From Roseomonas sp. AR75 (lineage in GTDB: Bacteria > Pseudomonadota > Alphaproteobacteria > Acetobacterales > Acetobacteraceae): a DNA stretch of 64,000 bases. The notes under the pieces are model-generated. The model was not told the origin of the DNA. It saw only the letters and a program-made list of their open reading frames with translations, and searched no databases. Numbering within the stretch: the stretch's first letter is position 1; each line of letters starts with the position of its first letter. The stretch is from contig NZ_STGB01000005.1 of assembly GCF_005222815.1 (NCBI RefSeq), positions 248,001 through 312,000 of the forward strand, in the 5' to 3' direction. Positions 51,247-59,511 of this stretch are shown one piece after another. The position numbers and the translations under genes were made by a program.

Positions 51247-52959
51247 TCAGAAGGCCTGGCGCAGCGACAGCGTGATCACGTTGCGGTCCGTGCGCCCGGC
51301 GAACTGGTTGGTTTCACGATTGGAGTATTCGTAGCGCAGCGAGGCGAAGAGGCGGGGCGAGAGCGTGCGCGTCAGCGCCGCGGTGAAGCCGTAGTTCGTC
51401 GCCGTCCCGTTGATGTTCTGCGATTCGCTGGTGCCGAAGCGCCCGGCCGCGCTGAGCGACATCGCCGGCTGCAGCGCCCGCGTCCAGCCCAGCGTCACGC
51501 CGCGCGAGGTCTGGCTGAAGGGCTGCGTTCCGGCCGCGATCGCCACCGGATCGCTCTCCTGCCAGGACAGCGCGAGCGAGACGGTGTCGCGCGGCAGCAC
51601 GTGGCTGATCGCCAGGGCGCCGCGCTTCTGCAGGAAGATGCCGCTCTGGACATTCTGCAGCGGGCTGCTGAAGGCGATGGCCGCCGGCGCGCCGGTGCCG
51701 CTGTCCACGAGGTTGCCGAGCGCATCCACGCGCAGGCTGTTCAGCGAATTGCCGGTCATCAGCGCCGAGTTGGAGAGCGATTCGCTGTAGTTCACGAAGA
51801 GCCGCGTGCGCACGCCGAGATCGATGCCGCCATTCGCGAACCAGGAGGTCTGGCCGTCGTACTGGCCGTAGCGCACCGTCAGGAAGCTGGTCGCATCCGG
51901 CTGGTACCGCACGCCGACCGACCAGACCGGGTCGTTCACCGTGTAGGGCGTCGTGCCGTTGTAGAACAGGTCCTGCCAGCCGAGATCGACGAGGCCCGCG
52001 ATCTGGTTGGTGATCGCGTAGCGCATCTGCGCGCCATAGACGCGGTTGTACGCGCCGTCATAGACGTTGTCGCCGTCGAAGTCGGTGCTGCTCGCGGCCA
52101 GCGTCCACCCGAAGCGGCCGAAATCGGGGCCCGAATTCAGGAAGCCGTAGAACTGGTTCGAGATGTAGCCGCTCGAGATGAAGAAGGGCGTGGTCTGCCC
52201 CTGCTCGAAGGCGTCGTTGCCGTCCTGCACCACCTGGCGGAAGGCGTAGCCCACGCGCGCCGTGGCGAAGTTGCCGAAGCGGTGCACGACATAGGGCGAC
52301 ACGCGGTAGGATGCGGTCTGCACGTCGTTGTTGGTGTTGTCGACCGGCACGCCCTCGCCGACGAAGTTGCCGAAGACGGACTGCACGTCGCCCGAGGCGC
52401 TGAACTCCACGAAGACCTGGTCGCTCACGACGGTCGCCGTGCCCTGCGCGCCGAAGACCTGGTCGAAGTTGTTCTGGCTCGGGTTGTTCACGTAGTAGCG
52501 CAGCCGCGGCGAATAGGTGGCCGCGCCGACCACGCGCGCCGTATCGGCCGCTGCCGTCACGCGCGGCACGAGCGTGAAGTAGACATCGCCTTCCGTGTTG
52601 GTGGGCGTGCTCTGCACATTGTCGGTATAGGAGATGGAGCCGAGCACGCTGCCACCGATCGACCAGGGCGGCGGCTGGCCACCCGCCGCCACCTGGCCGG
52701 GGCCGCCGAGATCCGGCAGCATGTTCGGCTGCCAGAAGGTCGGGCCCGCGCTGCGGCCCGGCTCCAGCGGCGTCATGAAGGGGCTCAGCGGGCGGCCGAG
52801 GCCGCCGGTCGCGCCCGTCGGGCCGGCCATGTCCCCGAGGCCGAGCAGCGACTGCGCGCCAGCCGGCATGGCAAGGCCGGCGAGCAGGGCGCCGCCGGCC
52901 AGGCTTGCGGGGAGTCGCCGCGGGCGACGCGGGCGGCGCGCCGCGGCGCGGTCAGCCAC
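51247..52959 (-). CDS. XrtA/PEP-CTERM system outer-membrane beta-barrel protein (TIGR03016 type)
   Basis: Start GTG 52959 overlaps the end of the kinase gene by 8 bases and gives 570 residues with a signal peptide (basic RRPRRPRR, then SLAGGALLAGLAMPAGAQS). After a Pro/Gly-rich stretch (~40-95) alternating hydrophobic strands fill the remainder, ending with an aromatic terminus (VITLSLRQAF) as in outer-membrane barrels. Length and place match the family seen in XrtA loci. It probably forms the outer-membrane route or anchor for the polysaccharide. No strong ribosome site, so it likely depends on translational coupling. Confidence 0.83.
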   Translation of the reverse strand: MADRAAARRPRRPRRLPASLAGGALLAGLAMPAGAQSLLGLGDMAGPTGATGGLGRPLSPFMTPLEPGRSAGPTFWQPNMLPDLGGPGQVAAGGQPPPWSIGGSVLGSISYTDNVQSTPTNTEGDVYFTLVPRVTAAADTARVVGAATYSPRLRYYVNNPSQNNFDQVFGAQGTATVVSDQVFVEFSASGDVQSVFGNFVGEGVPVDNTNNDVQTASYRVSPYVVHRFGNFATARVGYAFRQVVQDGNDAFEQGQTTPFFISSGYISNQFYGFLNSGPDFGRFGWTLAASSTDFDGDNVYDGAYNRVYGAQMRYAITNQIAGLVDLGWQDLFYNGTTPYTVNDPVWSVGVRYQPDATSFLTVRYGQYDGQTSWFANGGIDLGVRTRLFVNYSESLSNSALMTGNSLNSLRVDALGNLVDSGTGAPAAIAFSSPLQNVQSGIFLQKRGALAISHVLPRDTVSLALSWQESDPVAIAAGTQPFSQTSRGVTLGWTRALQPAMSLSAAGRFGTSESQNINGTATNYGFTAALTRTLSPRLFASLRYEYSNRETNQFAGRTDRNVITLSLRQAF

Positions 52960-53908
52960 TGTAGTAGCCGTAGTAGTCGTAGGCGCCGAAGGTGTTGCTC
53001 GGCACCATCCGCGTGCGGTTGAGCAGGAGCTGCAGGTTGGGGCAGCTCTCCACCATGTCGAGCGCGCCTTCCACCTCGTCGCGCTGCGTGGATTCGGCAC
53101 GCACCACCAGCACCACCTGTCCGGCGACCGACGCCAGCGCGGCCGGTTCGCTGGTGTAGAGGCAGGGCGGCGCGTCCAGCACGATGAGGCGGTTCGGCAG
53201 CGCCGCGGCCAGCCGCCCGATGGCGTTGGCCAGCATCGCGCCGGACGGCAGGCCGGACTGGCCCGGCGCGGCGGGTCCGTAGGAGACGAAGCTCATCCGC
53301 TCGATCGCGGTCGGCTGCAGCAGGTGCTCCGGCCGCTGCATCGGGTCCTGCGCCAGGGCACGCAGGCCGGGAACCTTGTCGCGCTCCAGCAGGTGCGTGA
53401 TCGAATGCTGCTGCTTGCTGTCGCCATCCACCAGGATGACCTGCTCGGCCGAGCCGATCGCCAGCCGCGCCGCGATGTTCAGCGAGCAGAAGGTCTTGCC
53501 CTCGCCCGGGCGCGCGCTGGTGACCAGCACCAGGCGCTGCAGCCGCCCCTCCGCCGGTTCGGTCGCCTGCACCATGCGCCGGATCTGGTGCTGGACGATG
53601 TTCAGCTCCTCCGTCACGCGGGAGCGTGCGGCGGCACCACCGGGCACCACGAAGCCGGCCTTCTGCAGGTCCTCCGAGGTGATCGGTTCATGCCTGGGCG
53701 GCGCCGGGCGCGGCGGGGCGGCGGTCTCGTTGCCCAGCGGCGGCGGCGCGGGGCGCTCGACCGTGGCGGTCGCGGTCGCCCCGGCCTCCGCCATGGCGGG
53801 TTCGGGCCGCGCGACGCTGGCGGGCGGGCGCGGATCGGTGGCGGCGGAGCCCTGCAGGGCCTCCATCGCGCGTTCGACCAGATGACGGCCGGAGGAAGGC
53901 GTGGTCAC
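52952..53908 (-). CDS. XrtA-associated tyrosine autokinase (BY-kinase, CpsD-like)
   Basis: 318 residues. A Pro/Ala-rich N-terminal ~90 residues precede the P-loop domain: Walker A SARPGEGKTFCSLN (~140), Walker A' VILVDGDSKQQ, Walker B RLIVLDAPP. The C-terminus has a tyrosine cluster (FGAYDYYGYYSG), the autophosphorylation site in this family. It works with the adjacent membrane Wzz-like protein (which supplies the activating loop) to control polymer length. Start overlaps that gene's stop by ATGA. Confidence 0.9.
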   Translation of the reverse strand: MTTPSSGRHLVERAMEALQGSAATDPRPPASVARPEPAMAEAGATATATVERPAPPPLGNETAAPPRPAPPRHEPITSEDLQKAGFVVPGGAAARSRVTEELNIVQHQIRRMVQATEPAEGRLQRLVLVTSARPGEGKTFCSLNIAARLAIGSAEQVILVDGDSKQQHSITHLLERDKVPGLRALAQDPMQRPEHLLQPTAIERMSFVSYGPAAPGQSGLPSGAMLANAIGRLAAALPNRLIVLDAPPCLYTSEPAALASVAGQVVLVVRAESTQRDEVEGALDMVESCPNLQLLLNRTRMVPSNTFGAYDYYGYYSG

Positions 53909-55431
53909 GCGATGAACCTCGCAACCAGGTTGGGGATGCGGGCGATCAGCGCCGGTCCGCCGGCCGTGATCGCGCCATAGGCAAAGAGCAGCAGGCCGAA
54001 GCCGCAGGCGAAGGCCACCACGGCGAAGCCCTGCCTGCGCGGCGGTTCCGTCGAGGAGATGCTGCCGATCACCGGCAGGCCCAGCTTGCGCAGGTCCAGC
54101 ACCGTGTAGAAGCTGCGGTCGAGCAGCACGAAGAGCAGCGCGAGCGCGATGCCGGCGCCCACGCCCGCCGCCAGCACGCCGGTGGCGAAGAGGAAGCGGT
54201 TCGGCCCGACCGGCGTCAGCGGCACCGTCGGCGGATCCACCACCTCGAGCCGCACGCGATCGGCTTCCGATCGCGCGGCGCCGGCGATCTGCACCGACTC
54301 GCGCCGCTCCAGCAGTTCCTCATAGGAGCGGCGCAGGACCGTGTAGTCGCGGTCGAGGTTCGCGAACTGCGCCTGGAGCTGCGGCACGGTGCGCGCCAGC
54401 GCCTCGAGCCGCTCCACATTCGCCGTCTCCTGCCGCACCTGCCGCTGCAAGGAGTTGACCTGGCCTTCGGCGTCGAGCAGCCGCGTGCGCATCGGTTCGT
54501 AGAGCGGGTTCGGCACGGTCGCACCGCCGCCACCGCCGCCGCCCCCACCGCCGGTCGCGCGCAACTCGGCAAGGCGGTTCCGTGCGGCGGCAACGCCCGG
54601 ATGCTGGTCGGTGTATTGCAGCCGCAACTCGCGCAGCGTGCGCTCCGCTTCGGCGATCGCGGGGTTCACGCCGGGCGCGCCGGTCTCGCCCGCGCGCAGC
54701 GTCGGCGGGATCGCTTCCAGCTCCTGCTTCAGCCGGTCGCGCCGCGCCTCGGCATCCTGCAGGTTGCCCTGCATCGTGCGAAGGCGGCTGCGGGCGTTGT
54801 CGAGGCCCGTCGCCCCGCCCCCGGTCTCGGAGGGCAGCAGGTCCGCGTAGCGCGTGCGGAACTCGGCGCGCCGCTGCTCGGCCTCGCGCAGCTGCGCCTC
54901 ATAGGCCTGGATCTGCTGGTTCACGAAAGTGCGGGCGTTCTCCATCTGCTGCCGGTCATTGGCGGTCGCCCGCTCCATGAACAGCGTCAGCAGCGCCTGC
55001 ACCACGTCGCGCGACATGCGCGCATCGGTGTCGGTATAGGTGATGGTGAACAGGTTGCGCGTCTGCAGCCCGAGCCGGAGGTTGGCTTCCAGCCGCTTCA
55101 GCAGCGCCTCGCGCGAGGCGGCGCTGTCGGCCCGCAGGTCGAGGCCGGTGCGGGCCGCCACGCGCTCGAGGTTGGGGCGGCTGAACAGCGTGCGCTGCAG
55201 CACCTCCACCTGGCTCGACGGGCGGCTGTCCACCGCGATGCCGCTCAGCACCTGGCCGAGGATCGCATCCGCATCGGCATGGATGCGCGCGCTGCTGCGA
55301 TACTGATTCGGCAGCGTGTAGACATAGGCCCAGCCGCCGAGGCAGACGAGCCACGCCAGCAGCAGCGCCTTCCACTTGTGACGCCACCCGGCGATGGCGT
55401 AGCGGCGCGCGAGGGTGAGAAGTTCGGTCAC
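53905..55431 (-). CDS. XrtA system polysaccharide chain-length determinant (Wzz/GumC-like)
   Basis: 508 residues with membrane segments at ~22-40 (LLLAWLVCLGGWAYVYTL) and ~410-435 plus ~475-495. The periplasmic part is Wzz-like: RSSARIHADADAILGQVL near the start and long coiled coils (EAQLREAEQRRAEFRTR, QDAEARRDRLKQEL). A run of ten glycines (plus-strand 54530-54560) interrupts the coiled coil at ~290-300. The C-terminal Pro-rich VDPPTVPLTPVGPNR before the second membrane helix is typical. It sets chain length together with the tyrosine kinase. Confidence 0.9.
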   Translation of the reverse strand: MTELLTLARRYAIAGWRHKWKALLLAWLVCLGGWAYVYTLPNQYRSSARIHADADAILGQVLSGIAVDSRPSSQVEVLQRTLFSRPNLERVAARTGLDLRADSAASREALLKRLEANLRLGLQTRNLFTITYTDTDARMSRDVVQALLTLFMERATANDRQQMENARTFVNQQIQAYEAQLREAEQRRAEFRTRYADLLPSETGGGATGLDNARSRLRTMQGNLQDAEARRDRLKQELEAIPPTLRAGETGAPGVNPAIAEAERTLRELRLQYTDQHPGVAAARNRLAELRATGGGGGGGGGGATVPNPLYEPMRTRLLDAEGQVNSLQRQVRQETANVERLEALARTVPQLQAQFANLDRDYTVLRRSYEELLERRESVQIAGAARSEADRVRLEVVDPPTVPLTPVGPNRFLFATGVLAAGVGAGIALALLFVLLDRSFYTVLDLRKLGLPVIGSISSTEPPRRQGFAVVAFACGFGLLLFAYGAITAGGPALIARIPNLVARFIA

Positions 55432-55432
55432 G

Positions 55433-56059
55433 TCAGAACCAGCCCTGCGGGATCACCAACGTGTCGCCCGGACGCAGCGCGACGTCCTGGTTCATGTCGC
55501 CGCTGCGCAGCAGGTCGTCCAGCCGCAGCTGGATGGTCTGCGAGGCGTCTCCCTCGCGCCGGATCAGGCGCGCGCTGTTGCCCGCGGCGTAGCGGGTGAG
55601 GCCGCCCGCCTGGATCAGCGCGTCGAGCACGGTCATGCCTTCGCGGAAGGGGATCGCGCGCGGCTGCGCGGCCTCGCCCACGATGCGGATCTGCCGGCTG
55701 GCAGGACCGACGAAGGAGCGGACGATGACCGTGACGCTCGGCTCGCGCACATAGGTCTTCAGTCGCTCCTCGATCTGGCGGCTGAGCTGGACCGGGGTGC
55801 GGCCGGCCGCGTCGATGTCCTCGACGAGGGGAAGCGAGATGCGGCCATCCGGGCGCACGGGCACTTCCATGCTCAGCTCCGGGGACCGGAACACGAATAC
55901 CGAGAGCGCGTCGCCCGGGCCGATCACATAATCCGGAGCAACATCGGTTGCGCTGCTGCTGGAAGGTATCGCAGGCGGCGGCGCGGTCTGGCAGGCCGCT
56001 GTGACGAGCGGCAGCAGCAGGGCCCCGGCCCGCAGAACCTGGAACGGGAGTGACGCCAT
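55433..56059 (-). CDS. XrtA system exopolysaccharide export lipoprotein (Wza/GumB-like)
   Basis: ATG 56059 has AGGAGT and a 7-base spacer; 208 residues. A lipoprotein signal peptide ends with the lipobox VTAAC (Cys ~23). Then the polysaccharide export domain DYVIGPGDALSVFVFRSPELS (Poly_export) and a SLBB-like part (RIVGEAAQPRAIPFREGMTVLDALIQAGGLT). It ends with DTLVIPQGWF. It forms the periplasmic/outer-membrane export channel. First gene of the minus-strand XrtA operon, 1 base before the Wzz gene. Confidence 0.92.
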   Translation of the reverse strand: MASLPFQVLRAGALLLPLVTAACQTAPPPAIPSSSSATDVAPDYVIGPGDALSVFVFRSPELSMEVPVRPDGRISLPLVEDIDAAGRTPVQLSRQIEERLKTYVREPSVTVIVRSFVGPASRQIRIVGEAAQPRAIPFREGMTVLDALIQAGGLTRYAAGNSARLIRREGDASQTIQLRLDDLLRSGDMNQDVALRPGDTLVIPQGWF

Positions 56060-56342
56060 GCCCGGACTCCTGTGAAACAATGGCACAATCTGCGCCCTTG
56101 GCGGGCACGCCCAACGGTTGTCCACCGCAGAACCCTTAGCTCATTTTTCGCCCTAATGGTAGTTGGACGAAATGCTTTGTGCGCAGCGCGACAGTCCTGC
56201 CCCAGCCCGCTGAGATCGGCGCAAACCGGCGATTCGCGTGGCGCCAGCCTGGCGGCGGGGCGCCCCGACTGTCGCGCCTATAGAGCCCAGACACTGAAAT
56301 TTGCATGAATAAAGACAATGTCCGGCGTCCTCCGCGCCGCCG
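56060..56342. other. 283-base non-coding stretch upstream of the XrtA operon
   Basis: The stretch contains A+T-richer parts (for example 56137-56175 with CTCATTTTTCGCCCTAATGG and 56283-56312 with CTGAAATTTGCATGAATAAA). The operon promoter must lie here since the next gene upstream (56343) is on the same strand and ends here. I see no TGGCAC-N5-TTGC sigma-54 box in either direction and no persuasive small gene. Confidence 0.45.
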
Positions 56343-57248
56343 TCAGCCCGCCGCATCCAGCTCGCCGATCAGCCGGCGCGCCCGGGCGGCATAGACCCCG
56401 CGGTCGAAGCGCCAGCTACCGACGAAATGCAGCAGATGCGAGGCGGCCGGGTCGAAGTTCGGCTCGAAGCACGCATAGTCAGGCCAGGGCAGCACGAGCC
56501 CGCCCGGCGCATTCGCCACCAAGTAGTTCGAGGCGATCTGCTCGCTGCCCCATTCCGCCCAGCGGGGGCCGAGCAGCGCCTGCATCGCGGTGGAGAACGC
56601 CGCAGCGTCGGCGCGCGCATGCACGCCGCGCGCGAAGCCCGCGAAGCCGGCGGAACCGCGCACATAGAGCCGGCCGCCCGCTTCCGGCGGCAGCCCCGGC
56701 AGGAGCTGTTCCGCCGCCGCCTGCAGGTGCTCCTTGCTGTAGGAAGCCACACGCGCCGCCGCCTGCTCCAGCGTCTCGATCCCCATGCCGCTGCCGGAAT
56801 TCAGGGTGAAGGCGGTGTTCGAGGCGATGGCGCCCAGCACCTCCGGGATCGGGTCGGAGGCGAGCACGTCGGAATCGAGCTGCACCACGTAGCTCTCGGC
56901 GCTGAGATCGAGGATGTGCAGCAGCCTCTCCCAGCAGCCGCCGCGCGGGCAGGGCGCGGTCGCGATGCTGTCGAGCCGAGTGATCTGCAGCCCCGGCACA
57001 TGCTCCGCCAGCAGCGCCCGGTCGGGCCCGGTCAGCGAGCCGTCGTCCAGCACGATGACCTCGCCGCCCGGCAGGTAGCGGTAGAAGGACTTGATCGCGA
57101 GGAGATACATCCGCAGGTGCTCGGTGCGCACCATGCTGACGACCTTGAGCGGCGCCGGGCGCAGCCGGATCGGCGGCGTGCGGAGGATGCCGCGGCATTG
57201 CCGGCCGAACCAGGCGATCGCGGCTCGACGGCGATAGGATTGGAACAT
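56343..57248 (-). CDS. Putative glycosyltransferase with DxD motif
   Basis: From ATG 57248 301 residues, soluble. Features: KVVSMVRTEHLRMYLLAIKSF and GEVIVLDDGSLTGPDRALL (nucleotide-binding start of a GT-A fold), YVVQLDSDVLASDPIP (DxD, metal-nucleotide site) and a C-terminal HLLHFVGSWRFD with the His typical of GT8-type enzymes. No exact family. Its position just upstream of the XrtA operon and between glycan genes suggests a role in the same polymer. No strong ribosome site; an alternative start was not found. Confidence 0.6.
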   Translation of the reverse strand: MFQSYRRRAAIAWFGRQCRGILRTPPIRLRPAPLKVVSMVRTEHLRMYLLAIKSFYRYLPGGEVIVLDDGSLTGPDRALLAEHVPGLQITRLDSIATAPCPRGGCWERLLHILDLSAESYVVQLDSDVLASDPIPEVLGAIASNTAFTLNSGSGMGIETLEQAAARVASYSKEHLQAAAEQLLPGLPPEAGGRLYVRGSAGFAGFARGVHARADAAAFSTAMQALLGPRWAEWGSEQIASNYLVANAPGGLVLPWPDYACFEPNFDPAASHLLHFVGSWRFDRGVYAARARRLIGELDAAG

Positions 57249-57370
57249 GGATCGGTCCGGGTGGCCCAGGGGAGCAGGTCGCTTGGCCCGGAGGTGATTA
57301 CAGAATGGTGCAGCCGAGCGAAAGCAGCCCCGGCCCGGCCGCCCGGCCGGCGACGCTGCGCCGCGACGGC

Positions 57371-57868
57371 TCAGCGTGGCGCGGTGGCAGCCTCCGTGTT
57401 GTCCGCCATGGATCGCGCGAGCGCGATCAGCGCGCTGCGGCGCTCGGGCTGGCCGATATTGCTGAAGGCGCGCAGCAGAAGGTCCACCTCGGCCGAGATG
57501 CCGGCCTCGCGGATCGGCAGCCCGGCCGCGTCGTCGCCCCGCACCAGGGCCTCGATGGAGACGCCGAGGGCTGCGGCGATGGCGATCAGCCGGCTCGCCG
57601 CCACGCGGGTCAGCCCGCATTCATAGCGGTAGAGCTGCGGCTGGGAGACGCCGACCTGCCCGCTCAACTCGCTCAGCGACATGCCCATCGCGACACGGCA
57701 ATCGCGGATGCGGCGGCCCACCGCGGCGTCGGCATCGGTCGGCGCGCGCTTGTTGGCCAGTCGCTTCGGCCCGACATCCAGCACGCTCGCCCGGCTGCCC
57801 CATCCATCCAGGGCCCCGGCCGCATGCCCCTCCTCCTCGAGAGGCAGGGCGCTGCCATCCTCCATCAT
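57371..57868 (-). CDS. XRE-family transcriptional regulator
   Basis: From ATG 57868 (a second ATG follows at once) 165 residues. Residues ~50-110 are a Cro/C1-type helix-turn-helix: GRRIRDCRVAMGMSLSELSGQVGVSQPQLYRYE, then the recognition-helix end LTRVAASRLIAIAAALGVSIEAL. The C-terminal ~45 residues (EVDLLLRAFSNIGQPERRSALIALARSMA) form a helical domain. Such proteins often control surface and quorum genes in Alphaproteobacteria. Position between a glycosyltransferase and a GNAT gene suggests a local regulator. The longer open frame to 58312 is probably not used. Confidence 0.75.
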   Translation of the reverse strand: MMEDGSALPLEEEGHAAGALDGWGSRASVLDVGPKRLANKRAPTDADAAVGRRIRDCRVAMGMSLSELSGQVGVSQPQLYRYECGLTRVAASRLIAIAAALGVSIEALVRGDDAAGLPIREAGISAEVDLLLRAFSNIGQPERRSALIALARSMADNTEAATAPR

Positions 57869-58218
57869 GCGACGATCATCCGGGCAGTCGCCCGACGCGC
57901 CGCGCCAAAGGCGGGAAGGCGGGCGGGAGCGGTCCCCGCGCGAAGACCACGATGCAAGGTCTCGGACATCAAATCCCCCCCTTTCCAACAGCAGGCTGTG
58001 CGAAGTGTAAGGCGAGCAAGAACGATGCCATCCGATGGAATGAGCCGAATCAAAACCTTGCCAGGAGGCGTCCAGGCAAGTTCCATACATTGTAAGAATT
58101 GATGACATCCGCACAAGCCTGATCGACAGGGGCCCGGCCGCTGATCCGGGCCAGGCCGCCCGCCGCCACCTCCCCAGCCCTCCCCAACCCCCTCCCAGCG
58201 CGACCCTGTCGGAAAGCC
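57869..58218. other. 350-base intergenic stretch upstream of the XRE regulator
   Basis: No convincing gene. It holds two similar modules: TGTAAG (58006-58011) followed by GATGCCATCCG (58024-58034), and TGTAAG (58091-58096) followed by GATGACATCCG (58101-58111). CTTGCC and GGCAAG (58060-58082 region) form a small inverted repeat. These may be binding sites for the XRE regulator or another factor; promoter position is unclear. Confidence 0.4.
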
Positions 58219-59298
58219 TTACAACCCCGCCGTGTCCGGGCTTGCCGCGGCGCCGCTCCGCAGCGCGCCCGCCGCGCGGCGGAGGCGGGACAGAGCGGCC
58301 CGCGGCGACCACGGCCGGGCCAGCTCCACCCAGGCCAGGGTCACGCCGCCATCGCTGAAACTGCGCTTGTAGCGCTGGTCGCCGGCCAGGAAGTCATAGA
58401 TCCGGTCGCCGCGCCGCAGCGCTTCGGCTATCGCCAGGGCGTGACAGGTCAGGCCCGGCCTCGCCTGCGGCTGGCCAGCGGGATCGGCGAGCGCGCTCTG
58501 GTAGGCATACACCACCCCCCGGAACCGCAGATTGTAAAGCAGGCCGACAAGCCCCCTGCCCCCGGTGATCCGCAACAGGTCGAGCTGCCCCGCCGCCAGC
58601 GCCCGTTCCATCAGGCAGCGGTGGAAGCGCGTCAGCCAAGGGGTGGCGAAGGCGCCGGCCTGGCCGCGCCGCTGCCAGGACGCCTCGTGCAGGCGGAGGA
58701 TCTCGGGAAACCAGGCATCCAGCGCCGCAGCGCCCTCCGCGCGCTCCAGCCGCAGCGCCTCGCCCGCCGCATAGAAGCGGTCGGATCGGCGGATCTGCTG
58801 CCGGGTGTTGGCGCTCAGGCGGGGCAGCAGCTCGCCGCCCGCCGCCCGGAGCGCGGCAAGATCCAGCGTCGGTGCCGGCCGGTCCTGGCGGCGGATCTCG
58901 GCCCCGCCGGCGGCGGCGGCGAGGGATGGCGGCATGCCGCCGAGCACCAGTCCGCGCATGCCCGGCACGGCCCAGGCGGCGCGCAGCAGCGCCGCGGCCA
59001 CCGCGGGGTCGGTTGCCAACGGGCCGTTATGCTCGGTGAAAGGCCGGTCGCGCGCGGGATCGCCGCTTTCGGCGAGGTGCAGGACGCCCCGGCGGCGGTT
59101 GAACAGGGCCAGGCCCACCAGCACCCCGTCACGCTCGGCGCGCAGCACCACCGGGTCAGGGTAGCGCTCCTCCGCCAGGCACCCGACCCAGGTCCAGCCC
59201 TGGAAGAAGGAGGCCGGGACGGACGCCTCGAGCCTGGTCCAGGTCTCGCCCAGGGCTTGGAAACCCTCGAAGGGCTGGGGGGCGACCAGGAGGGTCAT
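58219..59298 (-). CDS. GNAT-fold acetyltransferase of the CelD/BcsL type
   Basis: ATG 59298 gives 359 residues; a start at 59331 is possible. Pattern as in Acetyltransf_6: FFQGWTWVGCLAEERY, LSANTRQQIRRSDRFY (basic motif), EILRLHEASWQRRGQAGAF, LVGLLYNLRFRGVVYAYQSAL and FLAGDQRYKRSFSDG. It would transfer an acyl or aminoacyl group to a polysaccharide. It is one of three genes of this fold in the window. Next to it starts, on the opposite strand, the sigma-54-driven PEP-CTERM gene. Confidence 0.75.
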   Translation of the reverse strand: MTLLVAPQPFEGFQALGETWTRLEASVPASFFQGWTWVGCLAEERYPDPVVLRAERDGVLVGLALFNRRRGVLHLAESGDPARDRPFTEHNGPLATDPAVAAALLRAAWAVPGMRGLVLGGMPPSLAAAAGGAEIRRQDRPAPTLDLAALRAAGGELLPRLSANTRQQIRRSDRFYAAGEALRLERAEGAAALDAWFPEILRLHEASWQRRGQAGAFATPWLTRFHRCLMERALAAGQLDLLRITGGRGLVGLLYNLRFRGVVYAYQSALADPAGQPQARPGLTCHALAIAEALRRGDRIYDFLAGDQRYKRSFSDGGVTLAWVELARPWSPRAALSRLRRAAGALRSGAAASPDTAGL

Positions 59299-59441
59299 CG
59301 CATGTCCGGCGCATCCTGGGGGCGAGGCCACGGGCGGGGCAAGCCTGCTCCGCGCCGACCGGTGTCGACTTTCTTTACAAACCGCGACGGTCCTCTCAAC
59401 CCATGCGGCAGGACCAATTGGAATCCAACGGGTTGCATCTC

Positions 59442-59457
59442 TGGCACGCCACTTGCT
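59442..59457 (+). promoter_or_regulatory. Sigma-54 (RpoN) promoter, -24/-12 type
   Basis: The bases TGGCACGCCACTTGCT match the sigma-54 consensus (TGGCACG-N4-TTGCT) at every conserved position; GG is at 59443-59444 and GC at 59455-59456. It lies 55 bases before the ATG of the PEP-CTERM gene. Inverted repeats upstream (GGTCCT/AGGACC at 59389-59394/59410-59415 and CAACCC/GGGTTG at 59397-59402/59430-59435) could be activator sites, though they are close to the promoter for an enhancer. Confidence 0.85.
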
Positions 59458-59511
59458 TCCCTCGTTGCGTGGCCGTCACTGGCCAGGCCTTTTTCACAAG
59501 GTGGGCAACAG

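Noticed and set aside
50488..53022. 844-residue plus-strand open frame opposite the XrtA ATPase and barrel protein
   Set aside because: No ribosome site or domain; the antisense genes have signal peptide, Walker motifs and conserved order.
57865..58116. 83-residue minus-strand frame upstream of the XRE regulator
   Set aside because: No ribosome site, no domain, and it covers the region where the regulator promoter is expected.
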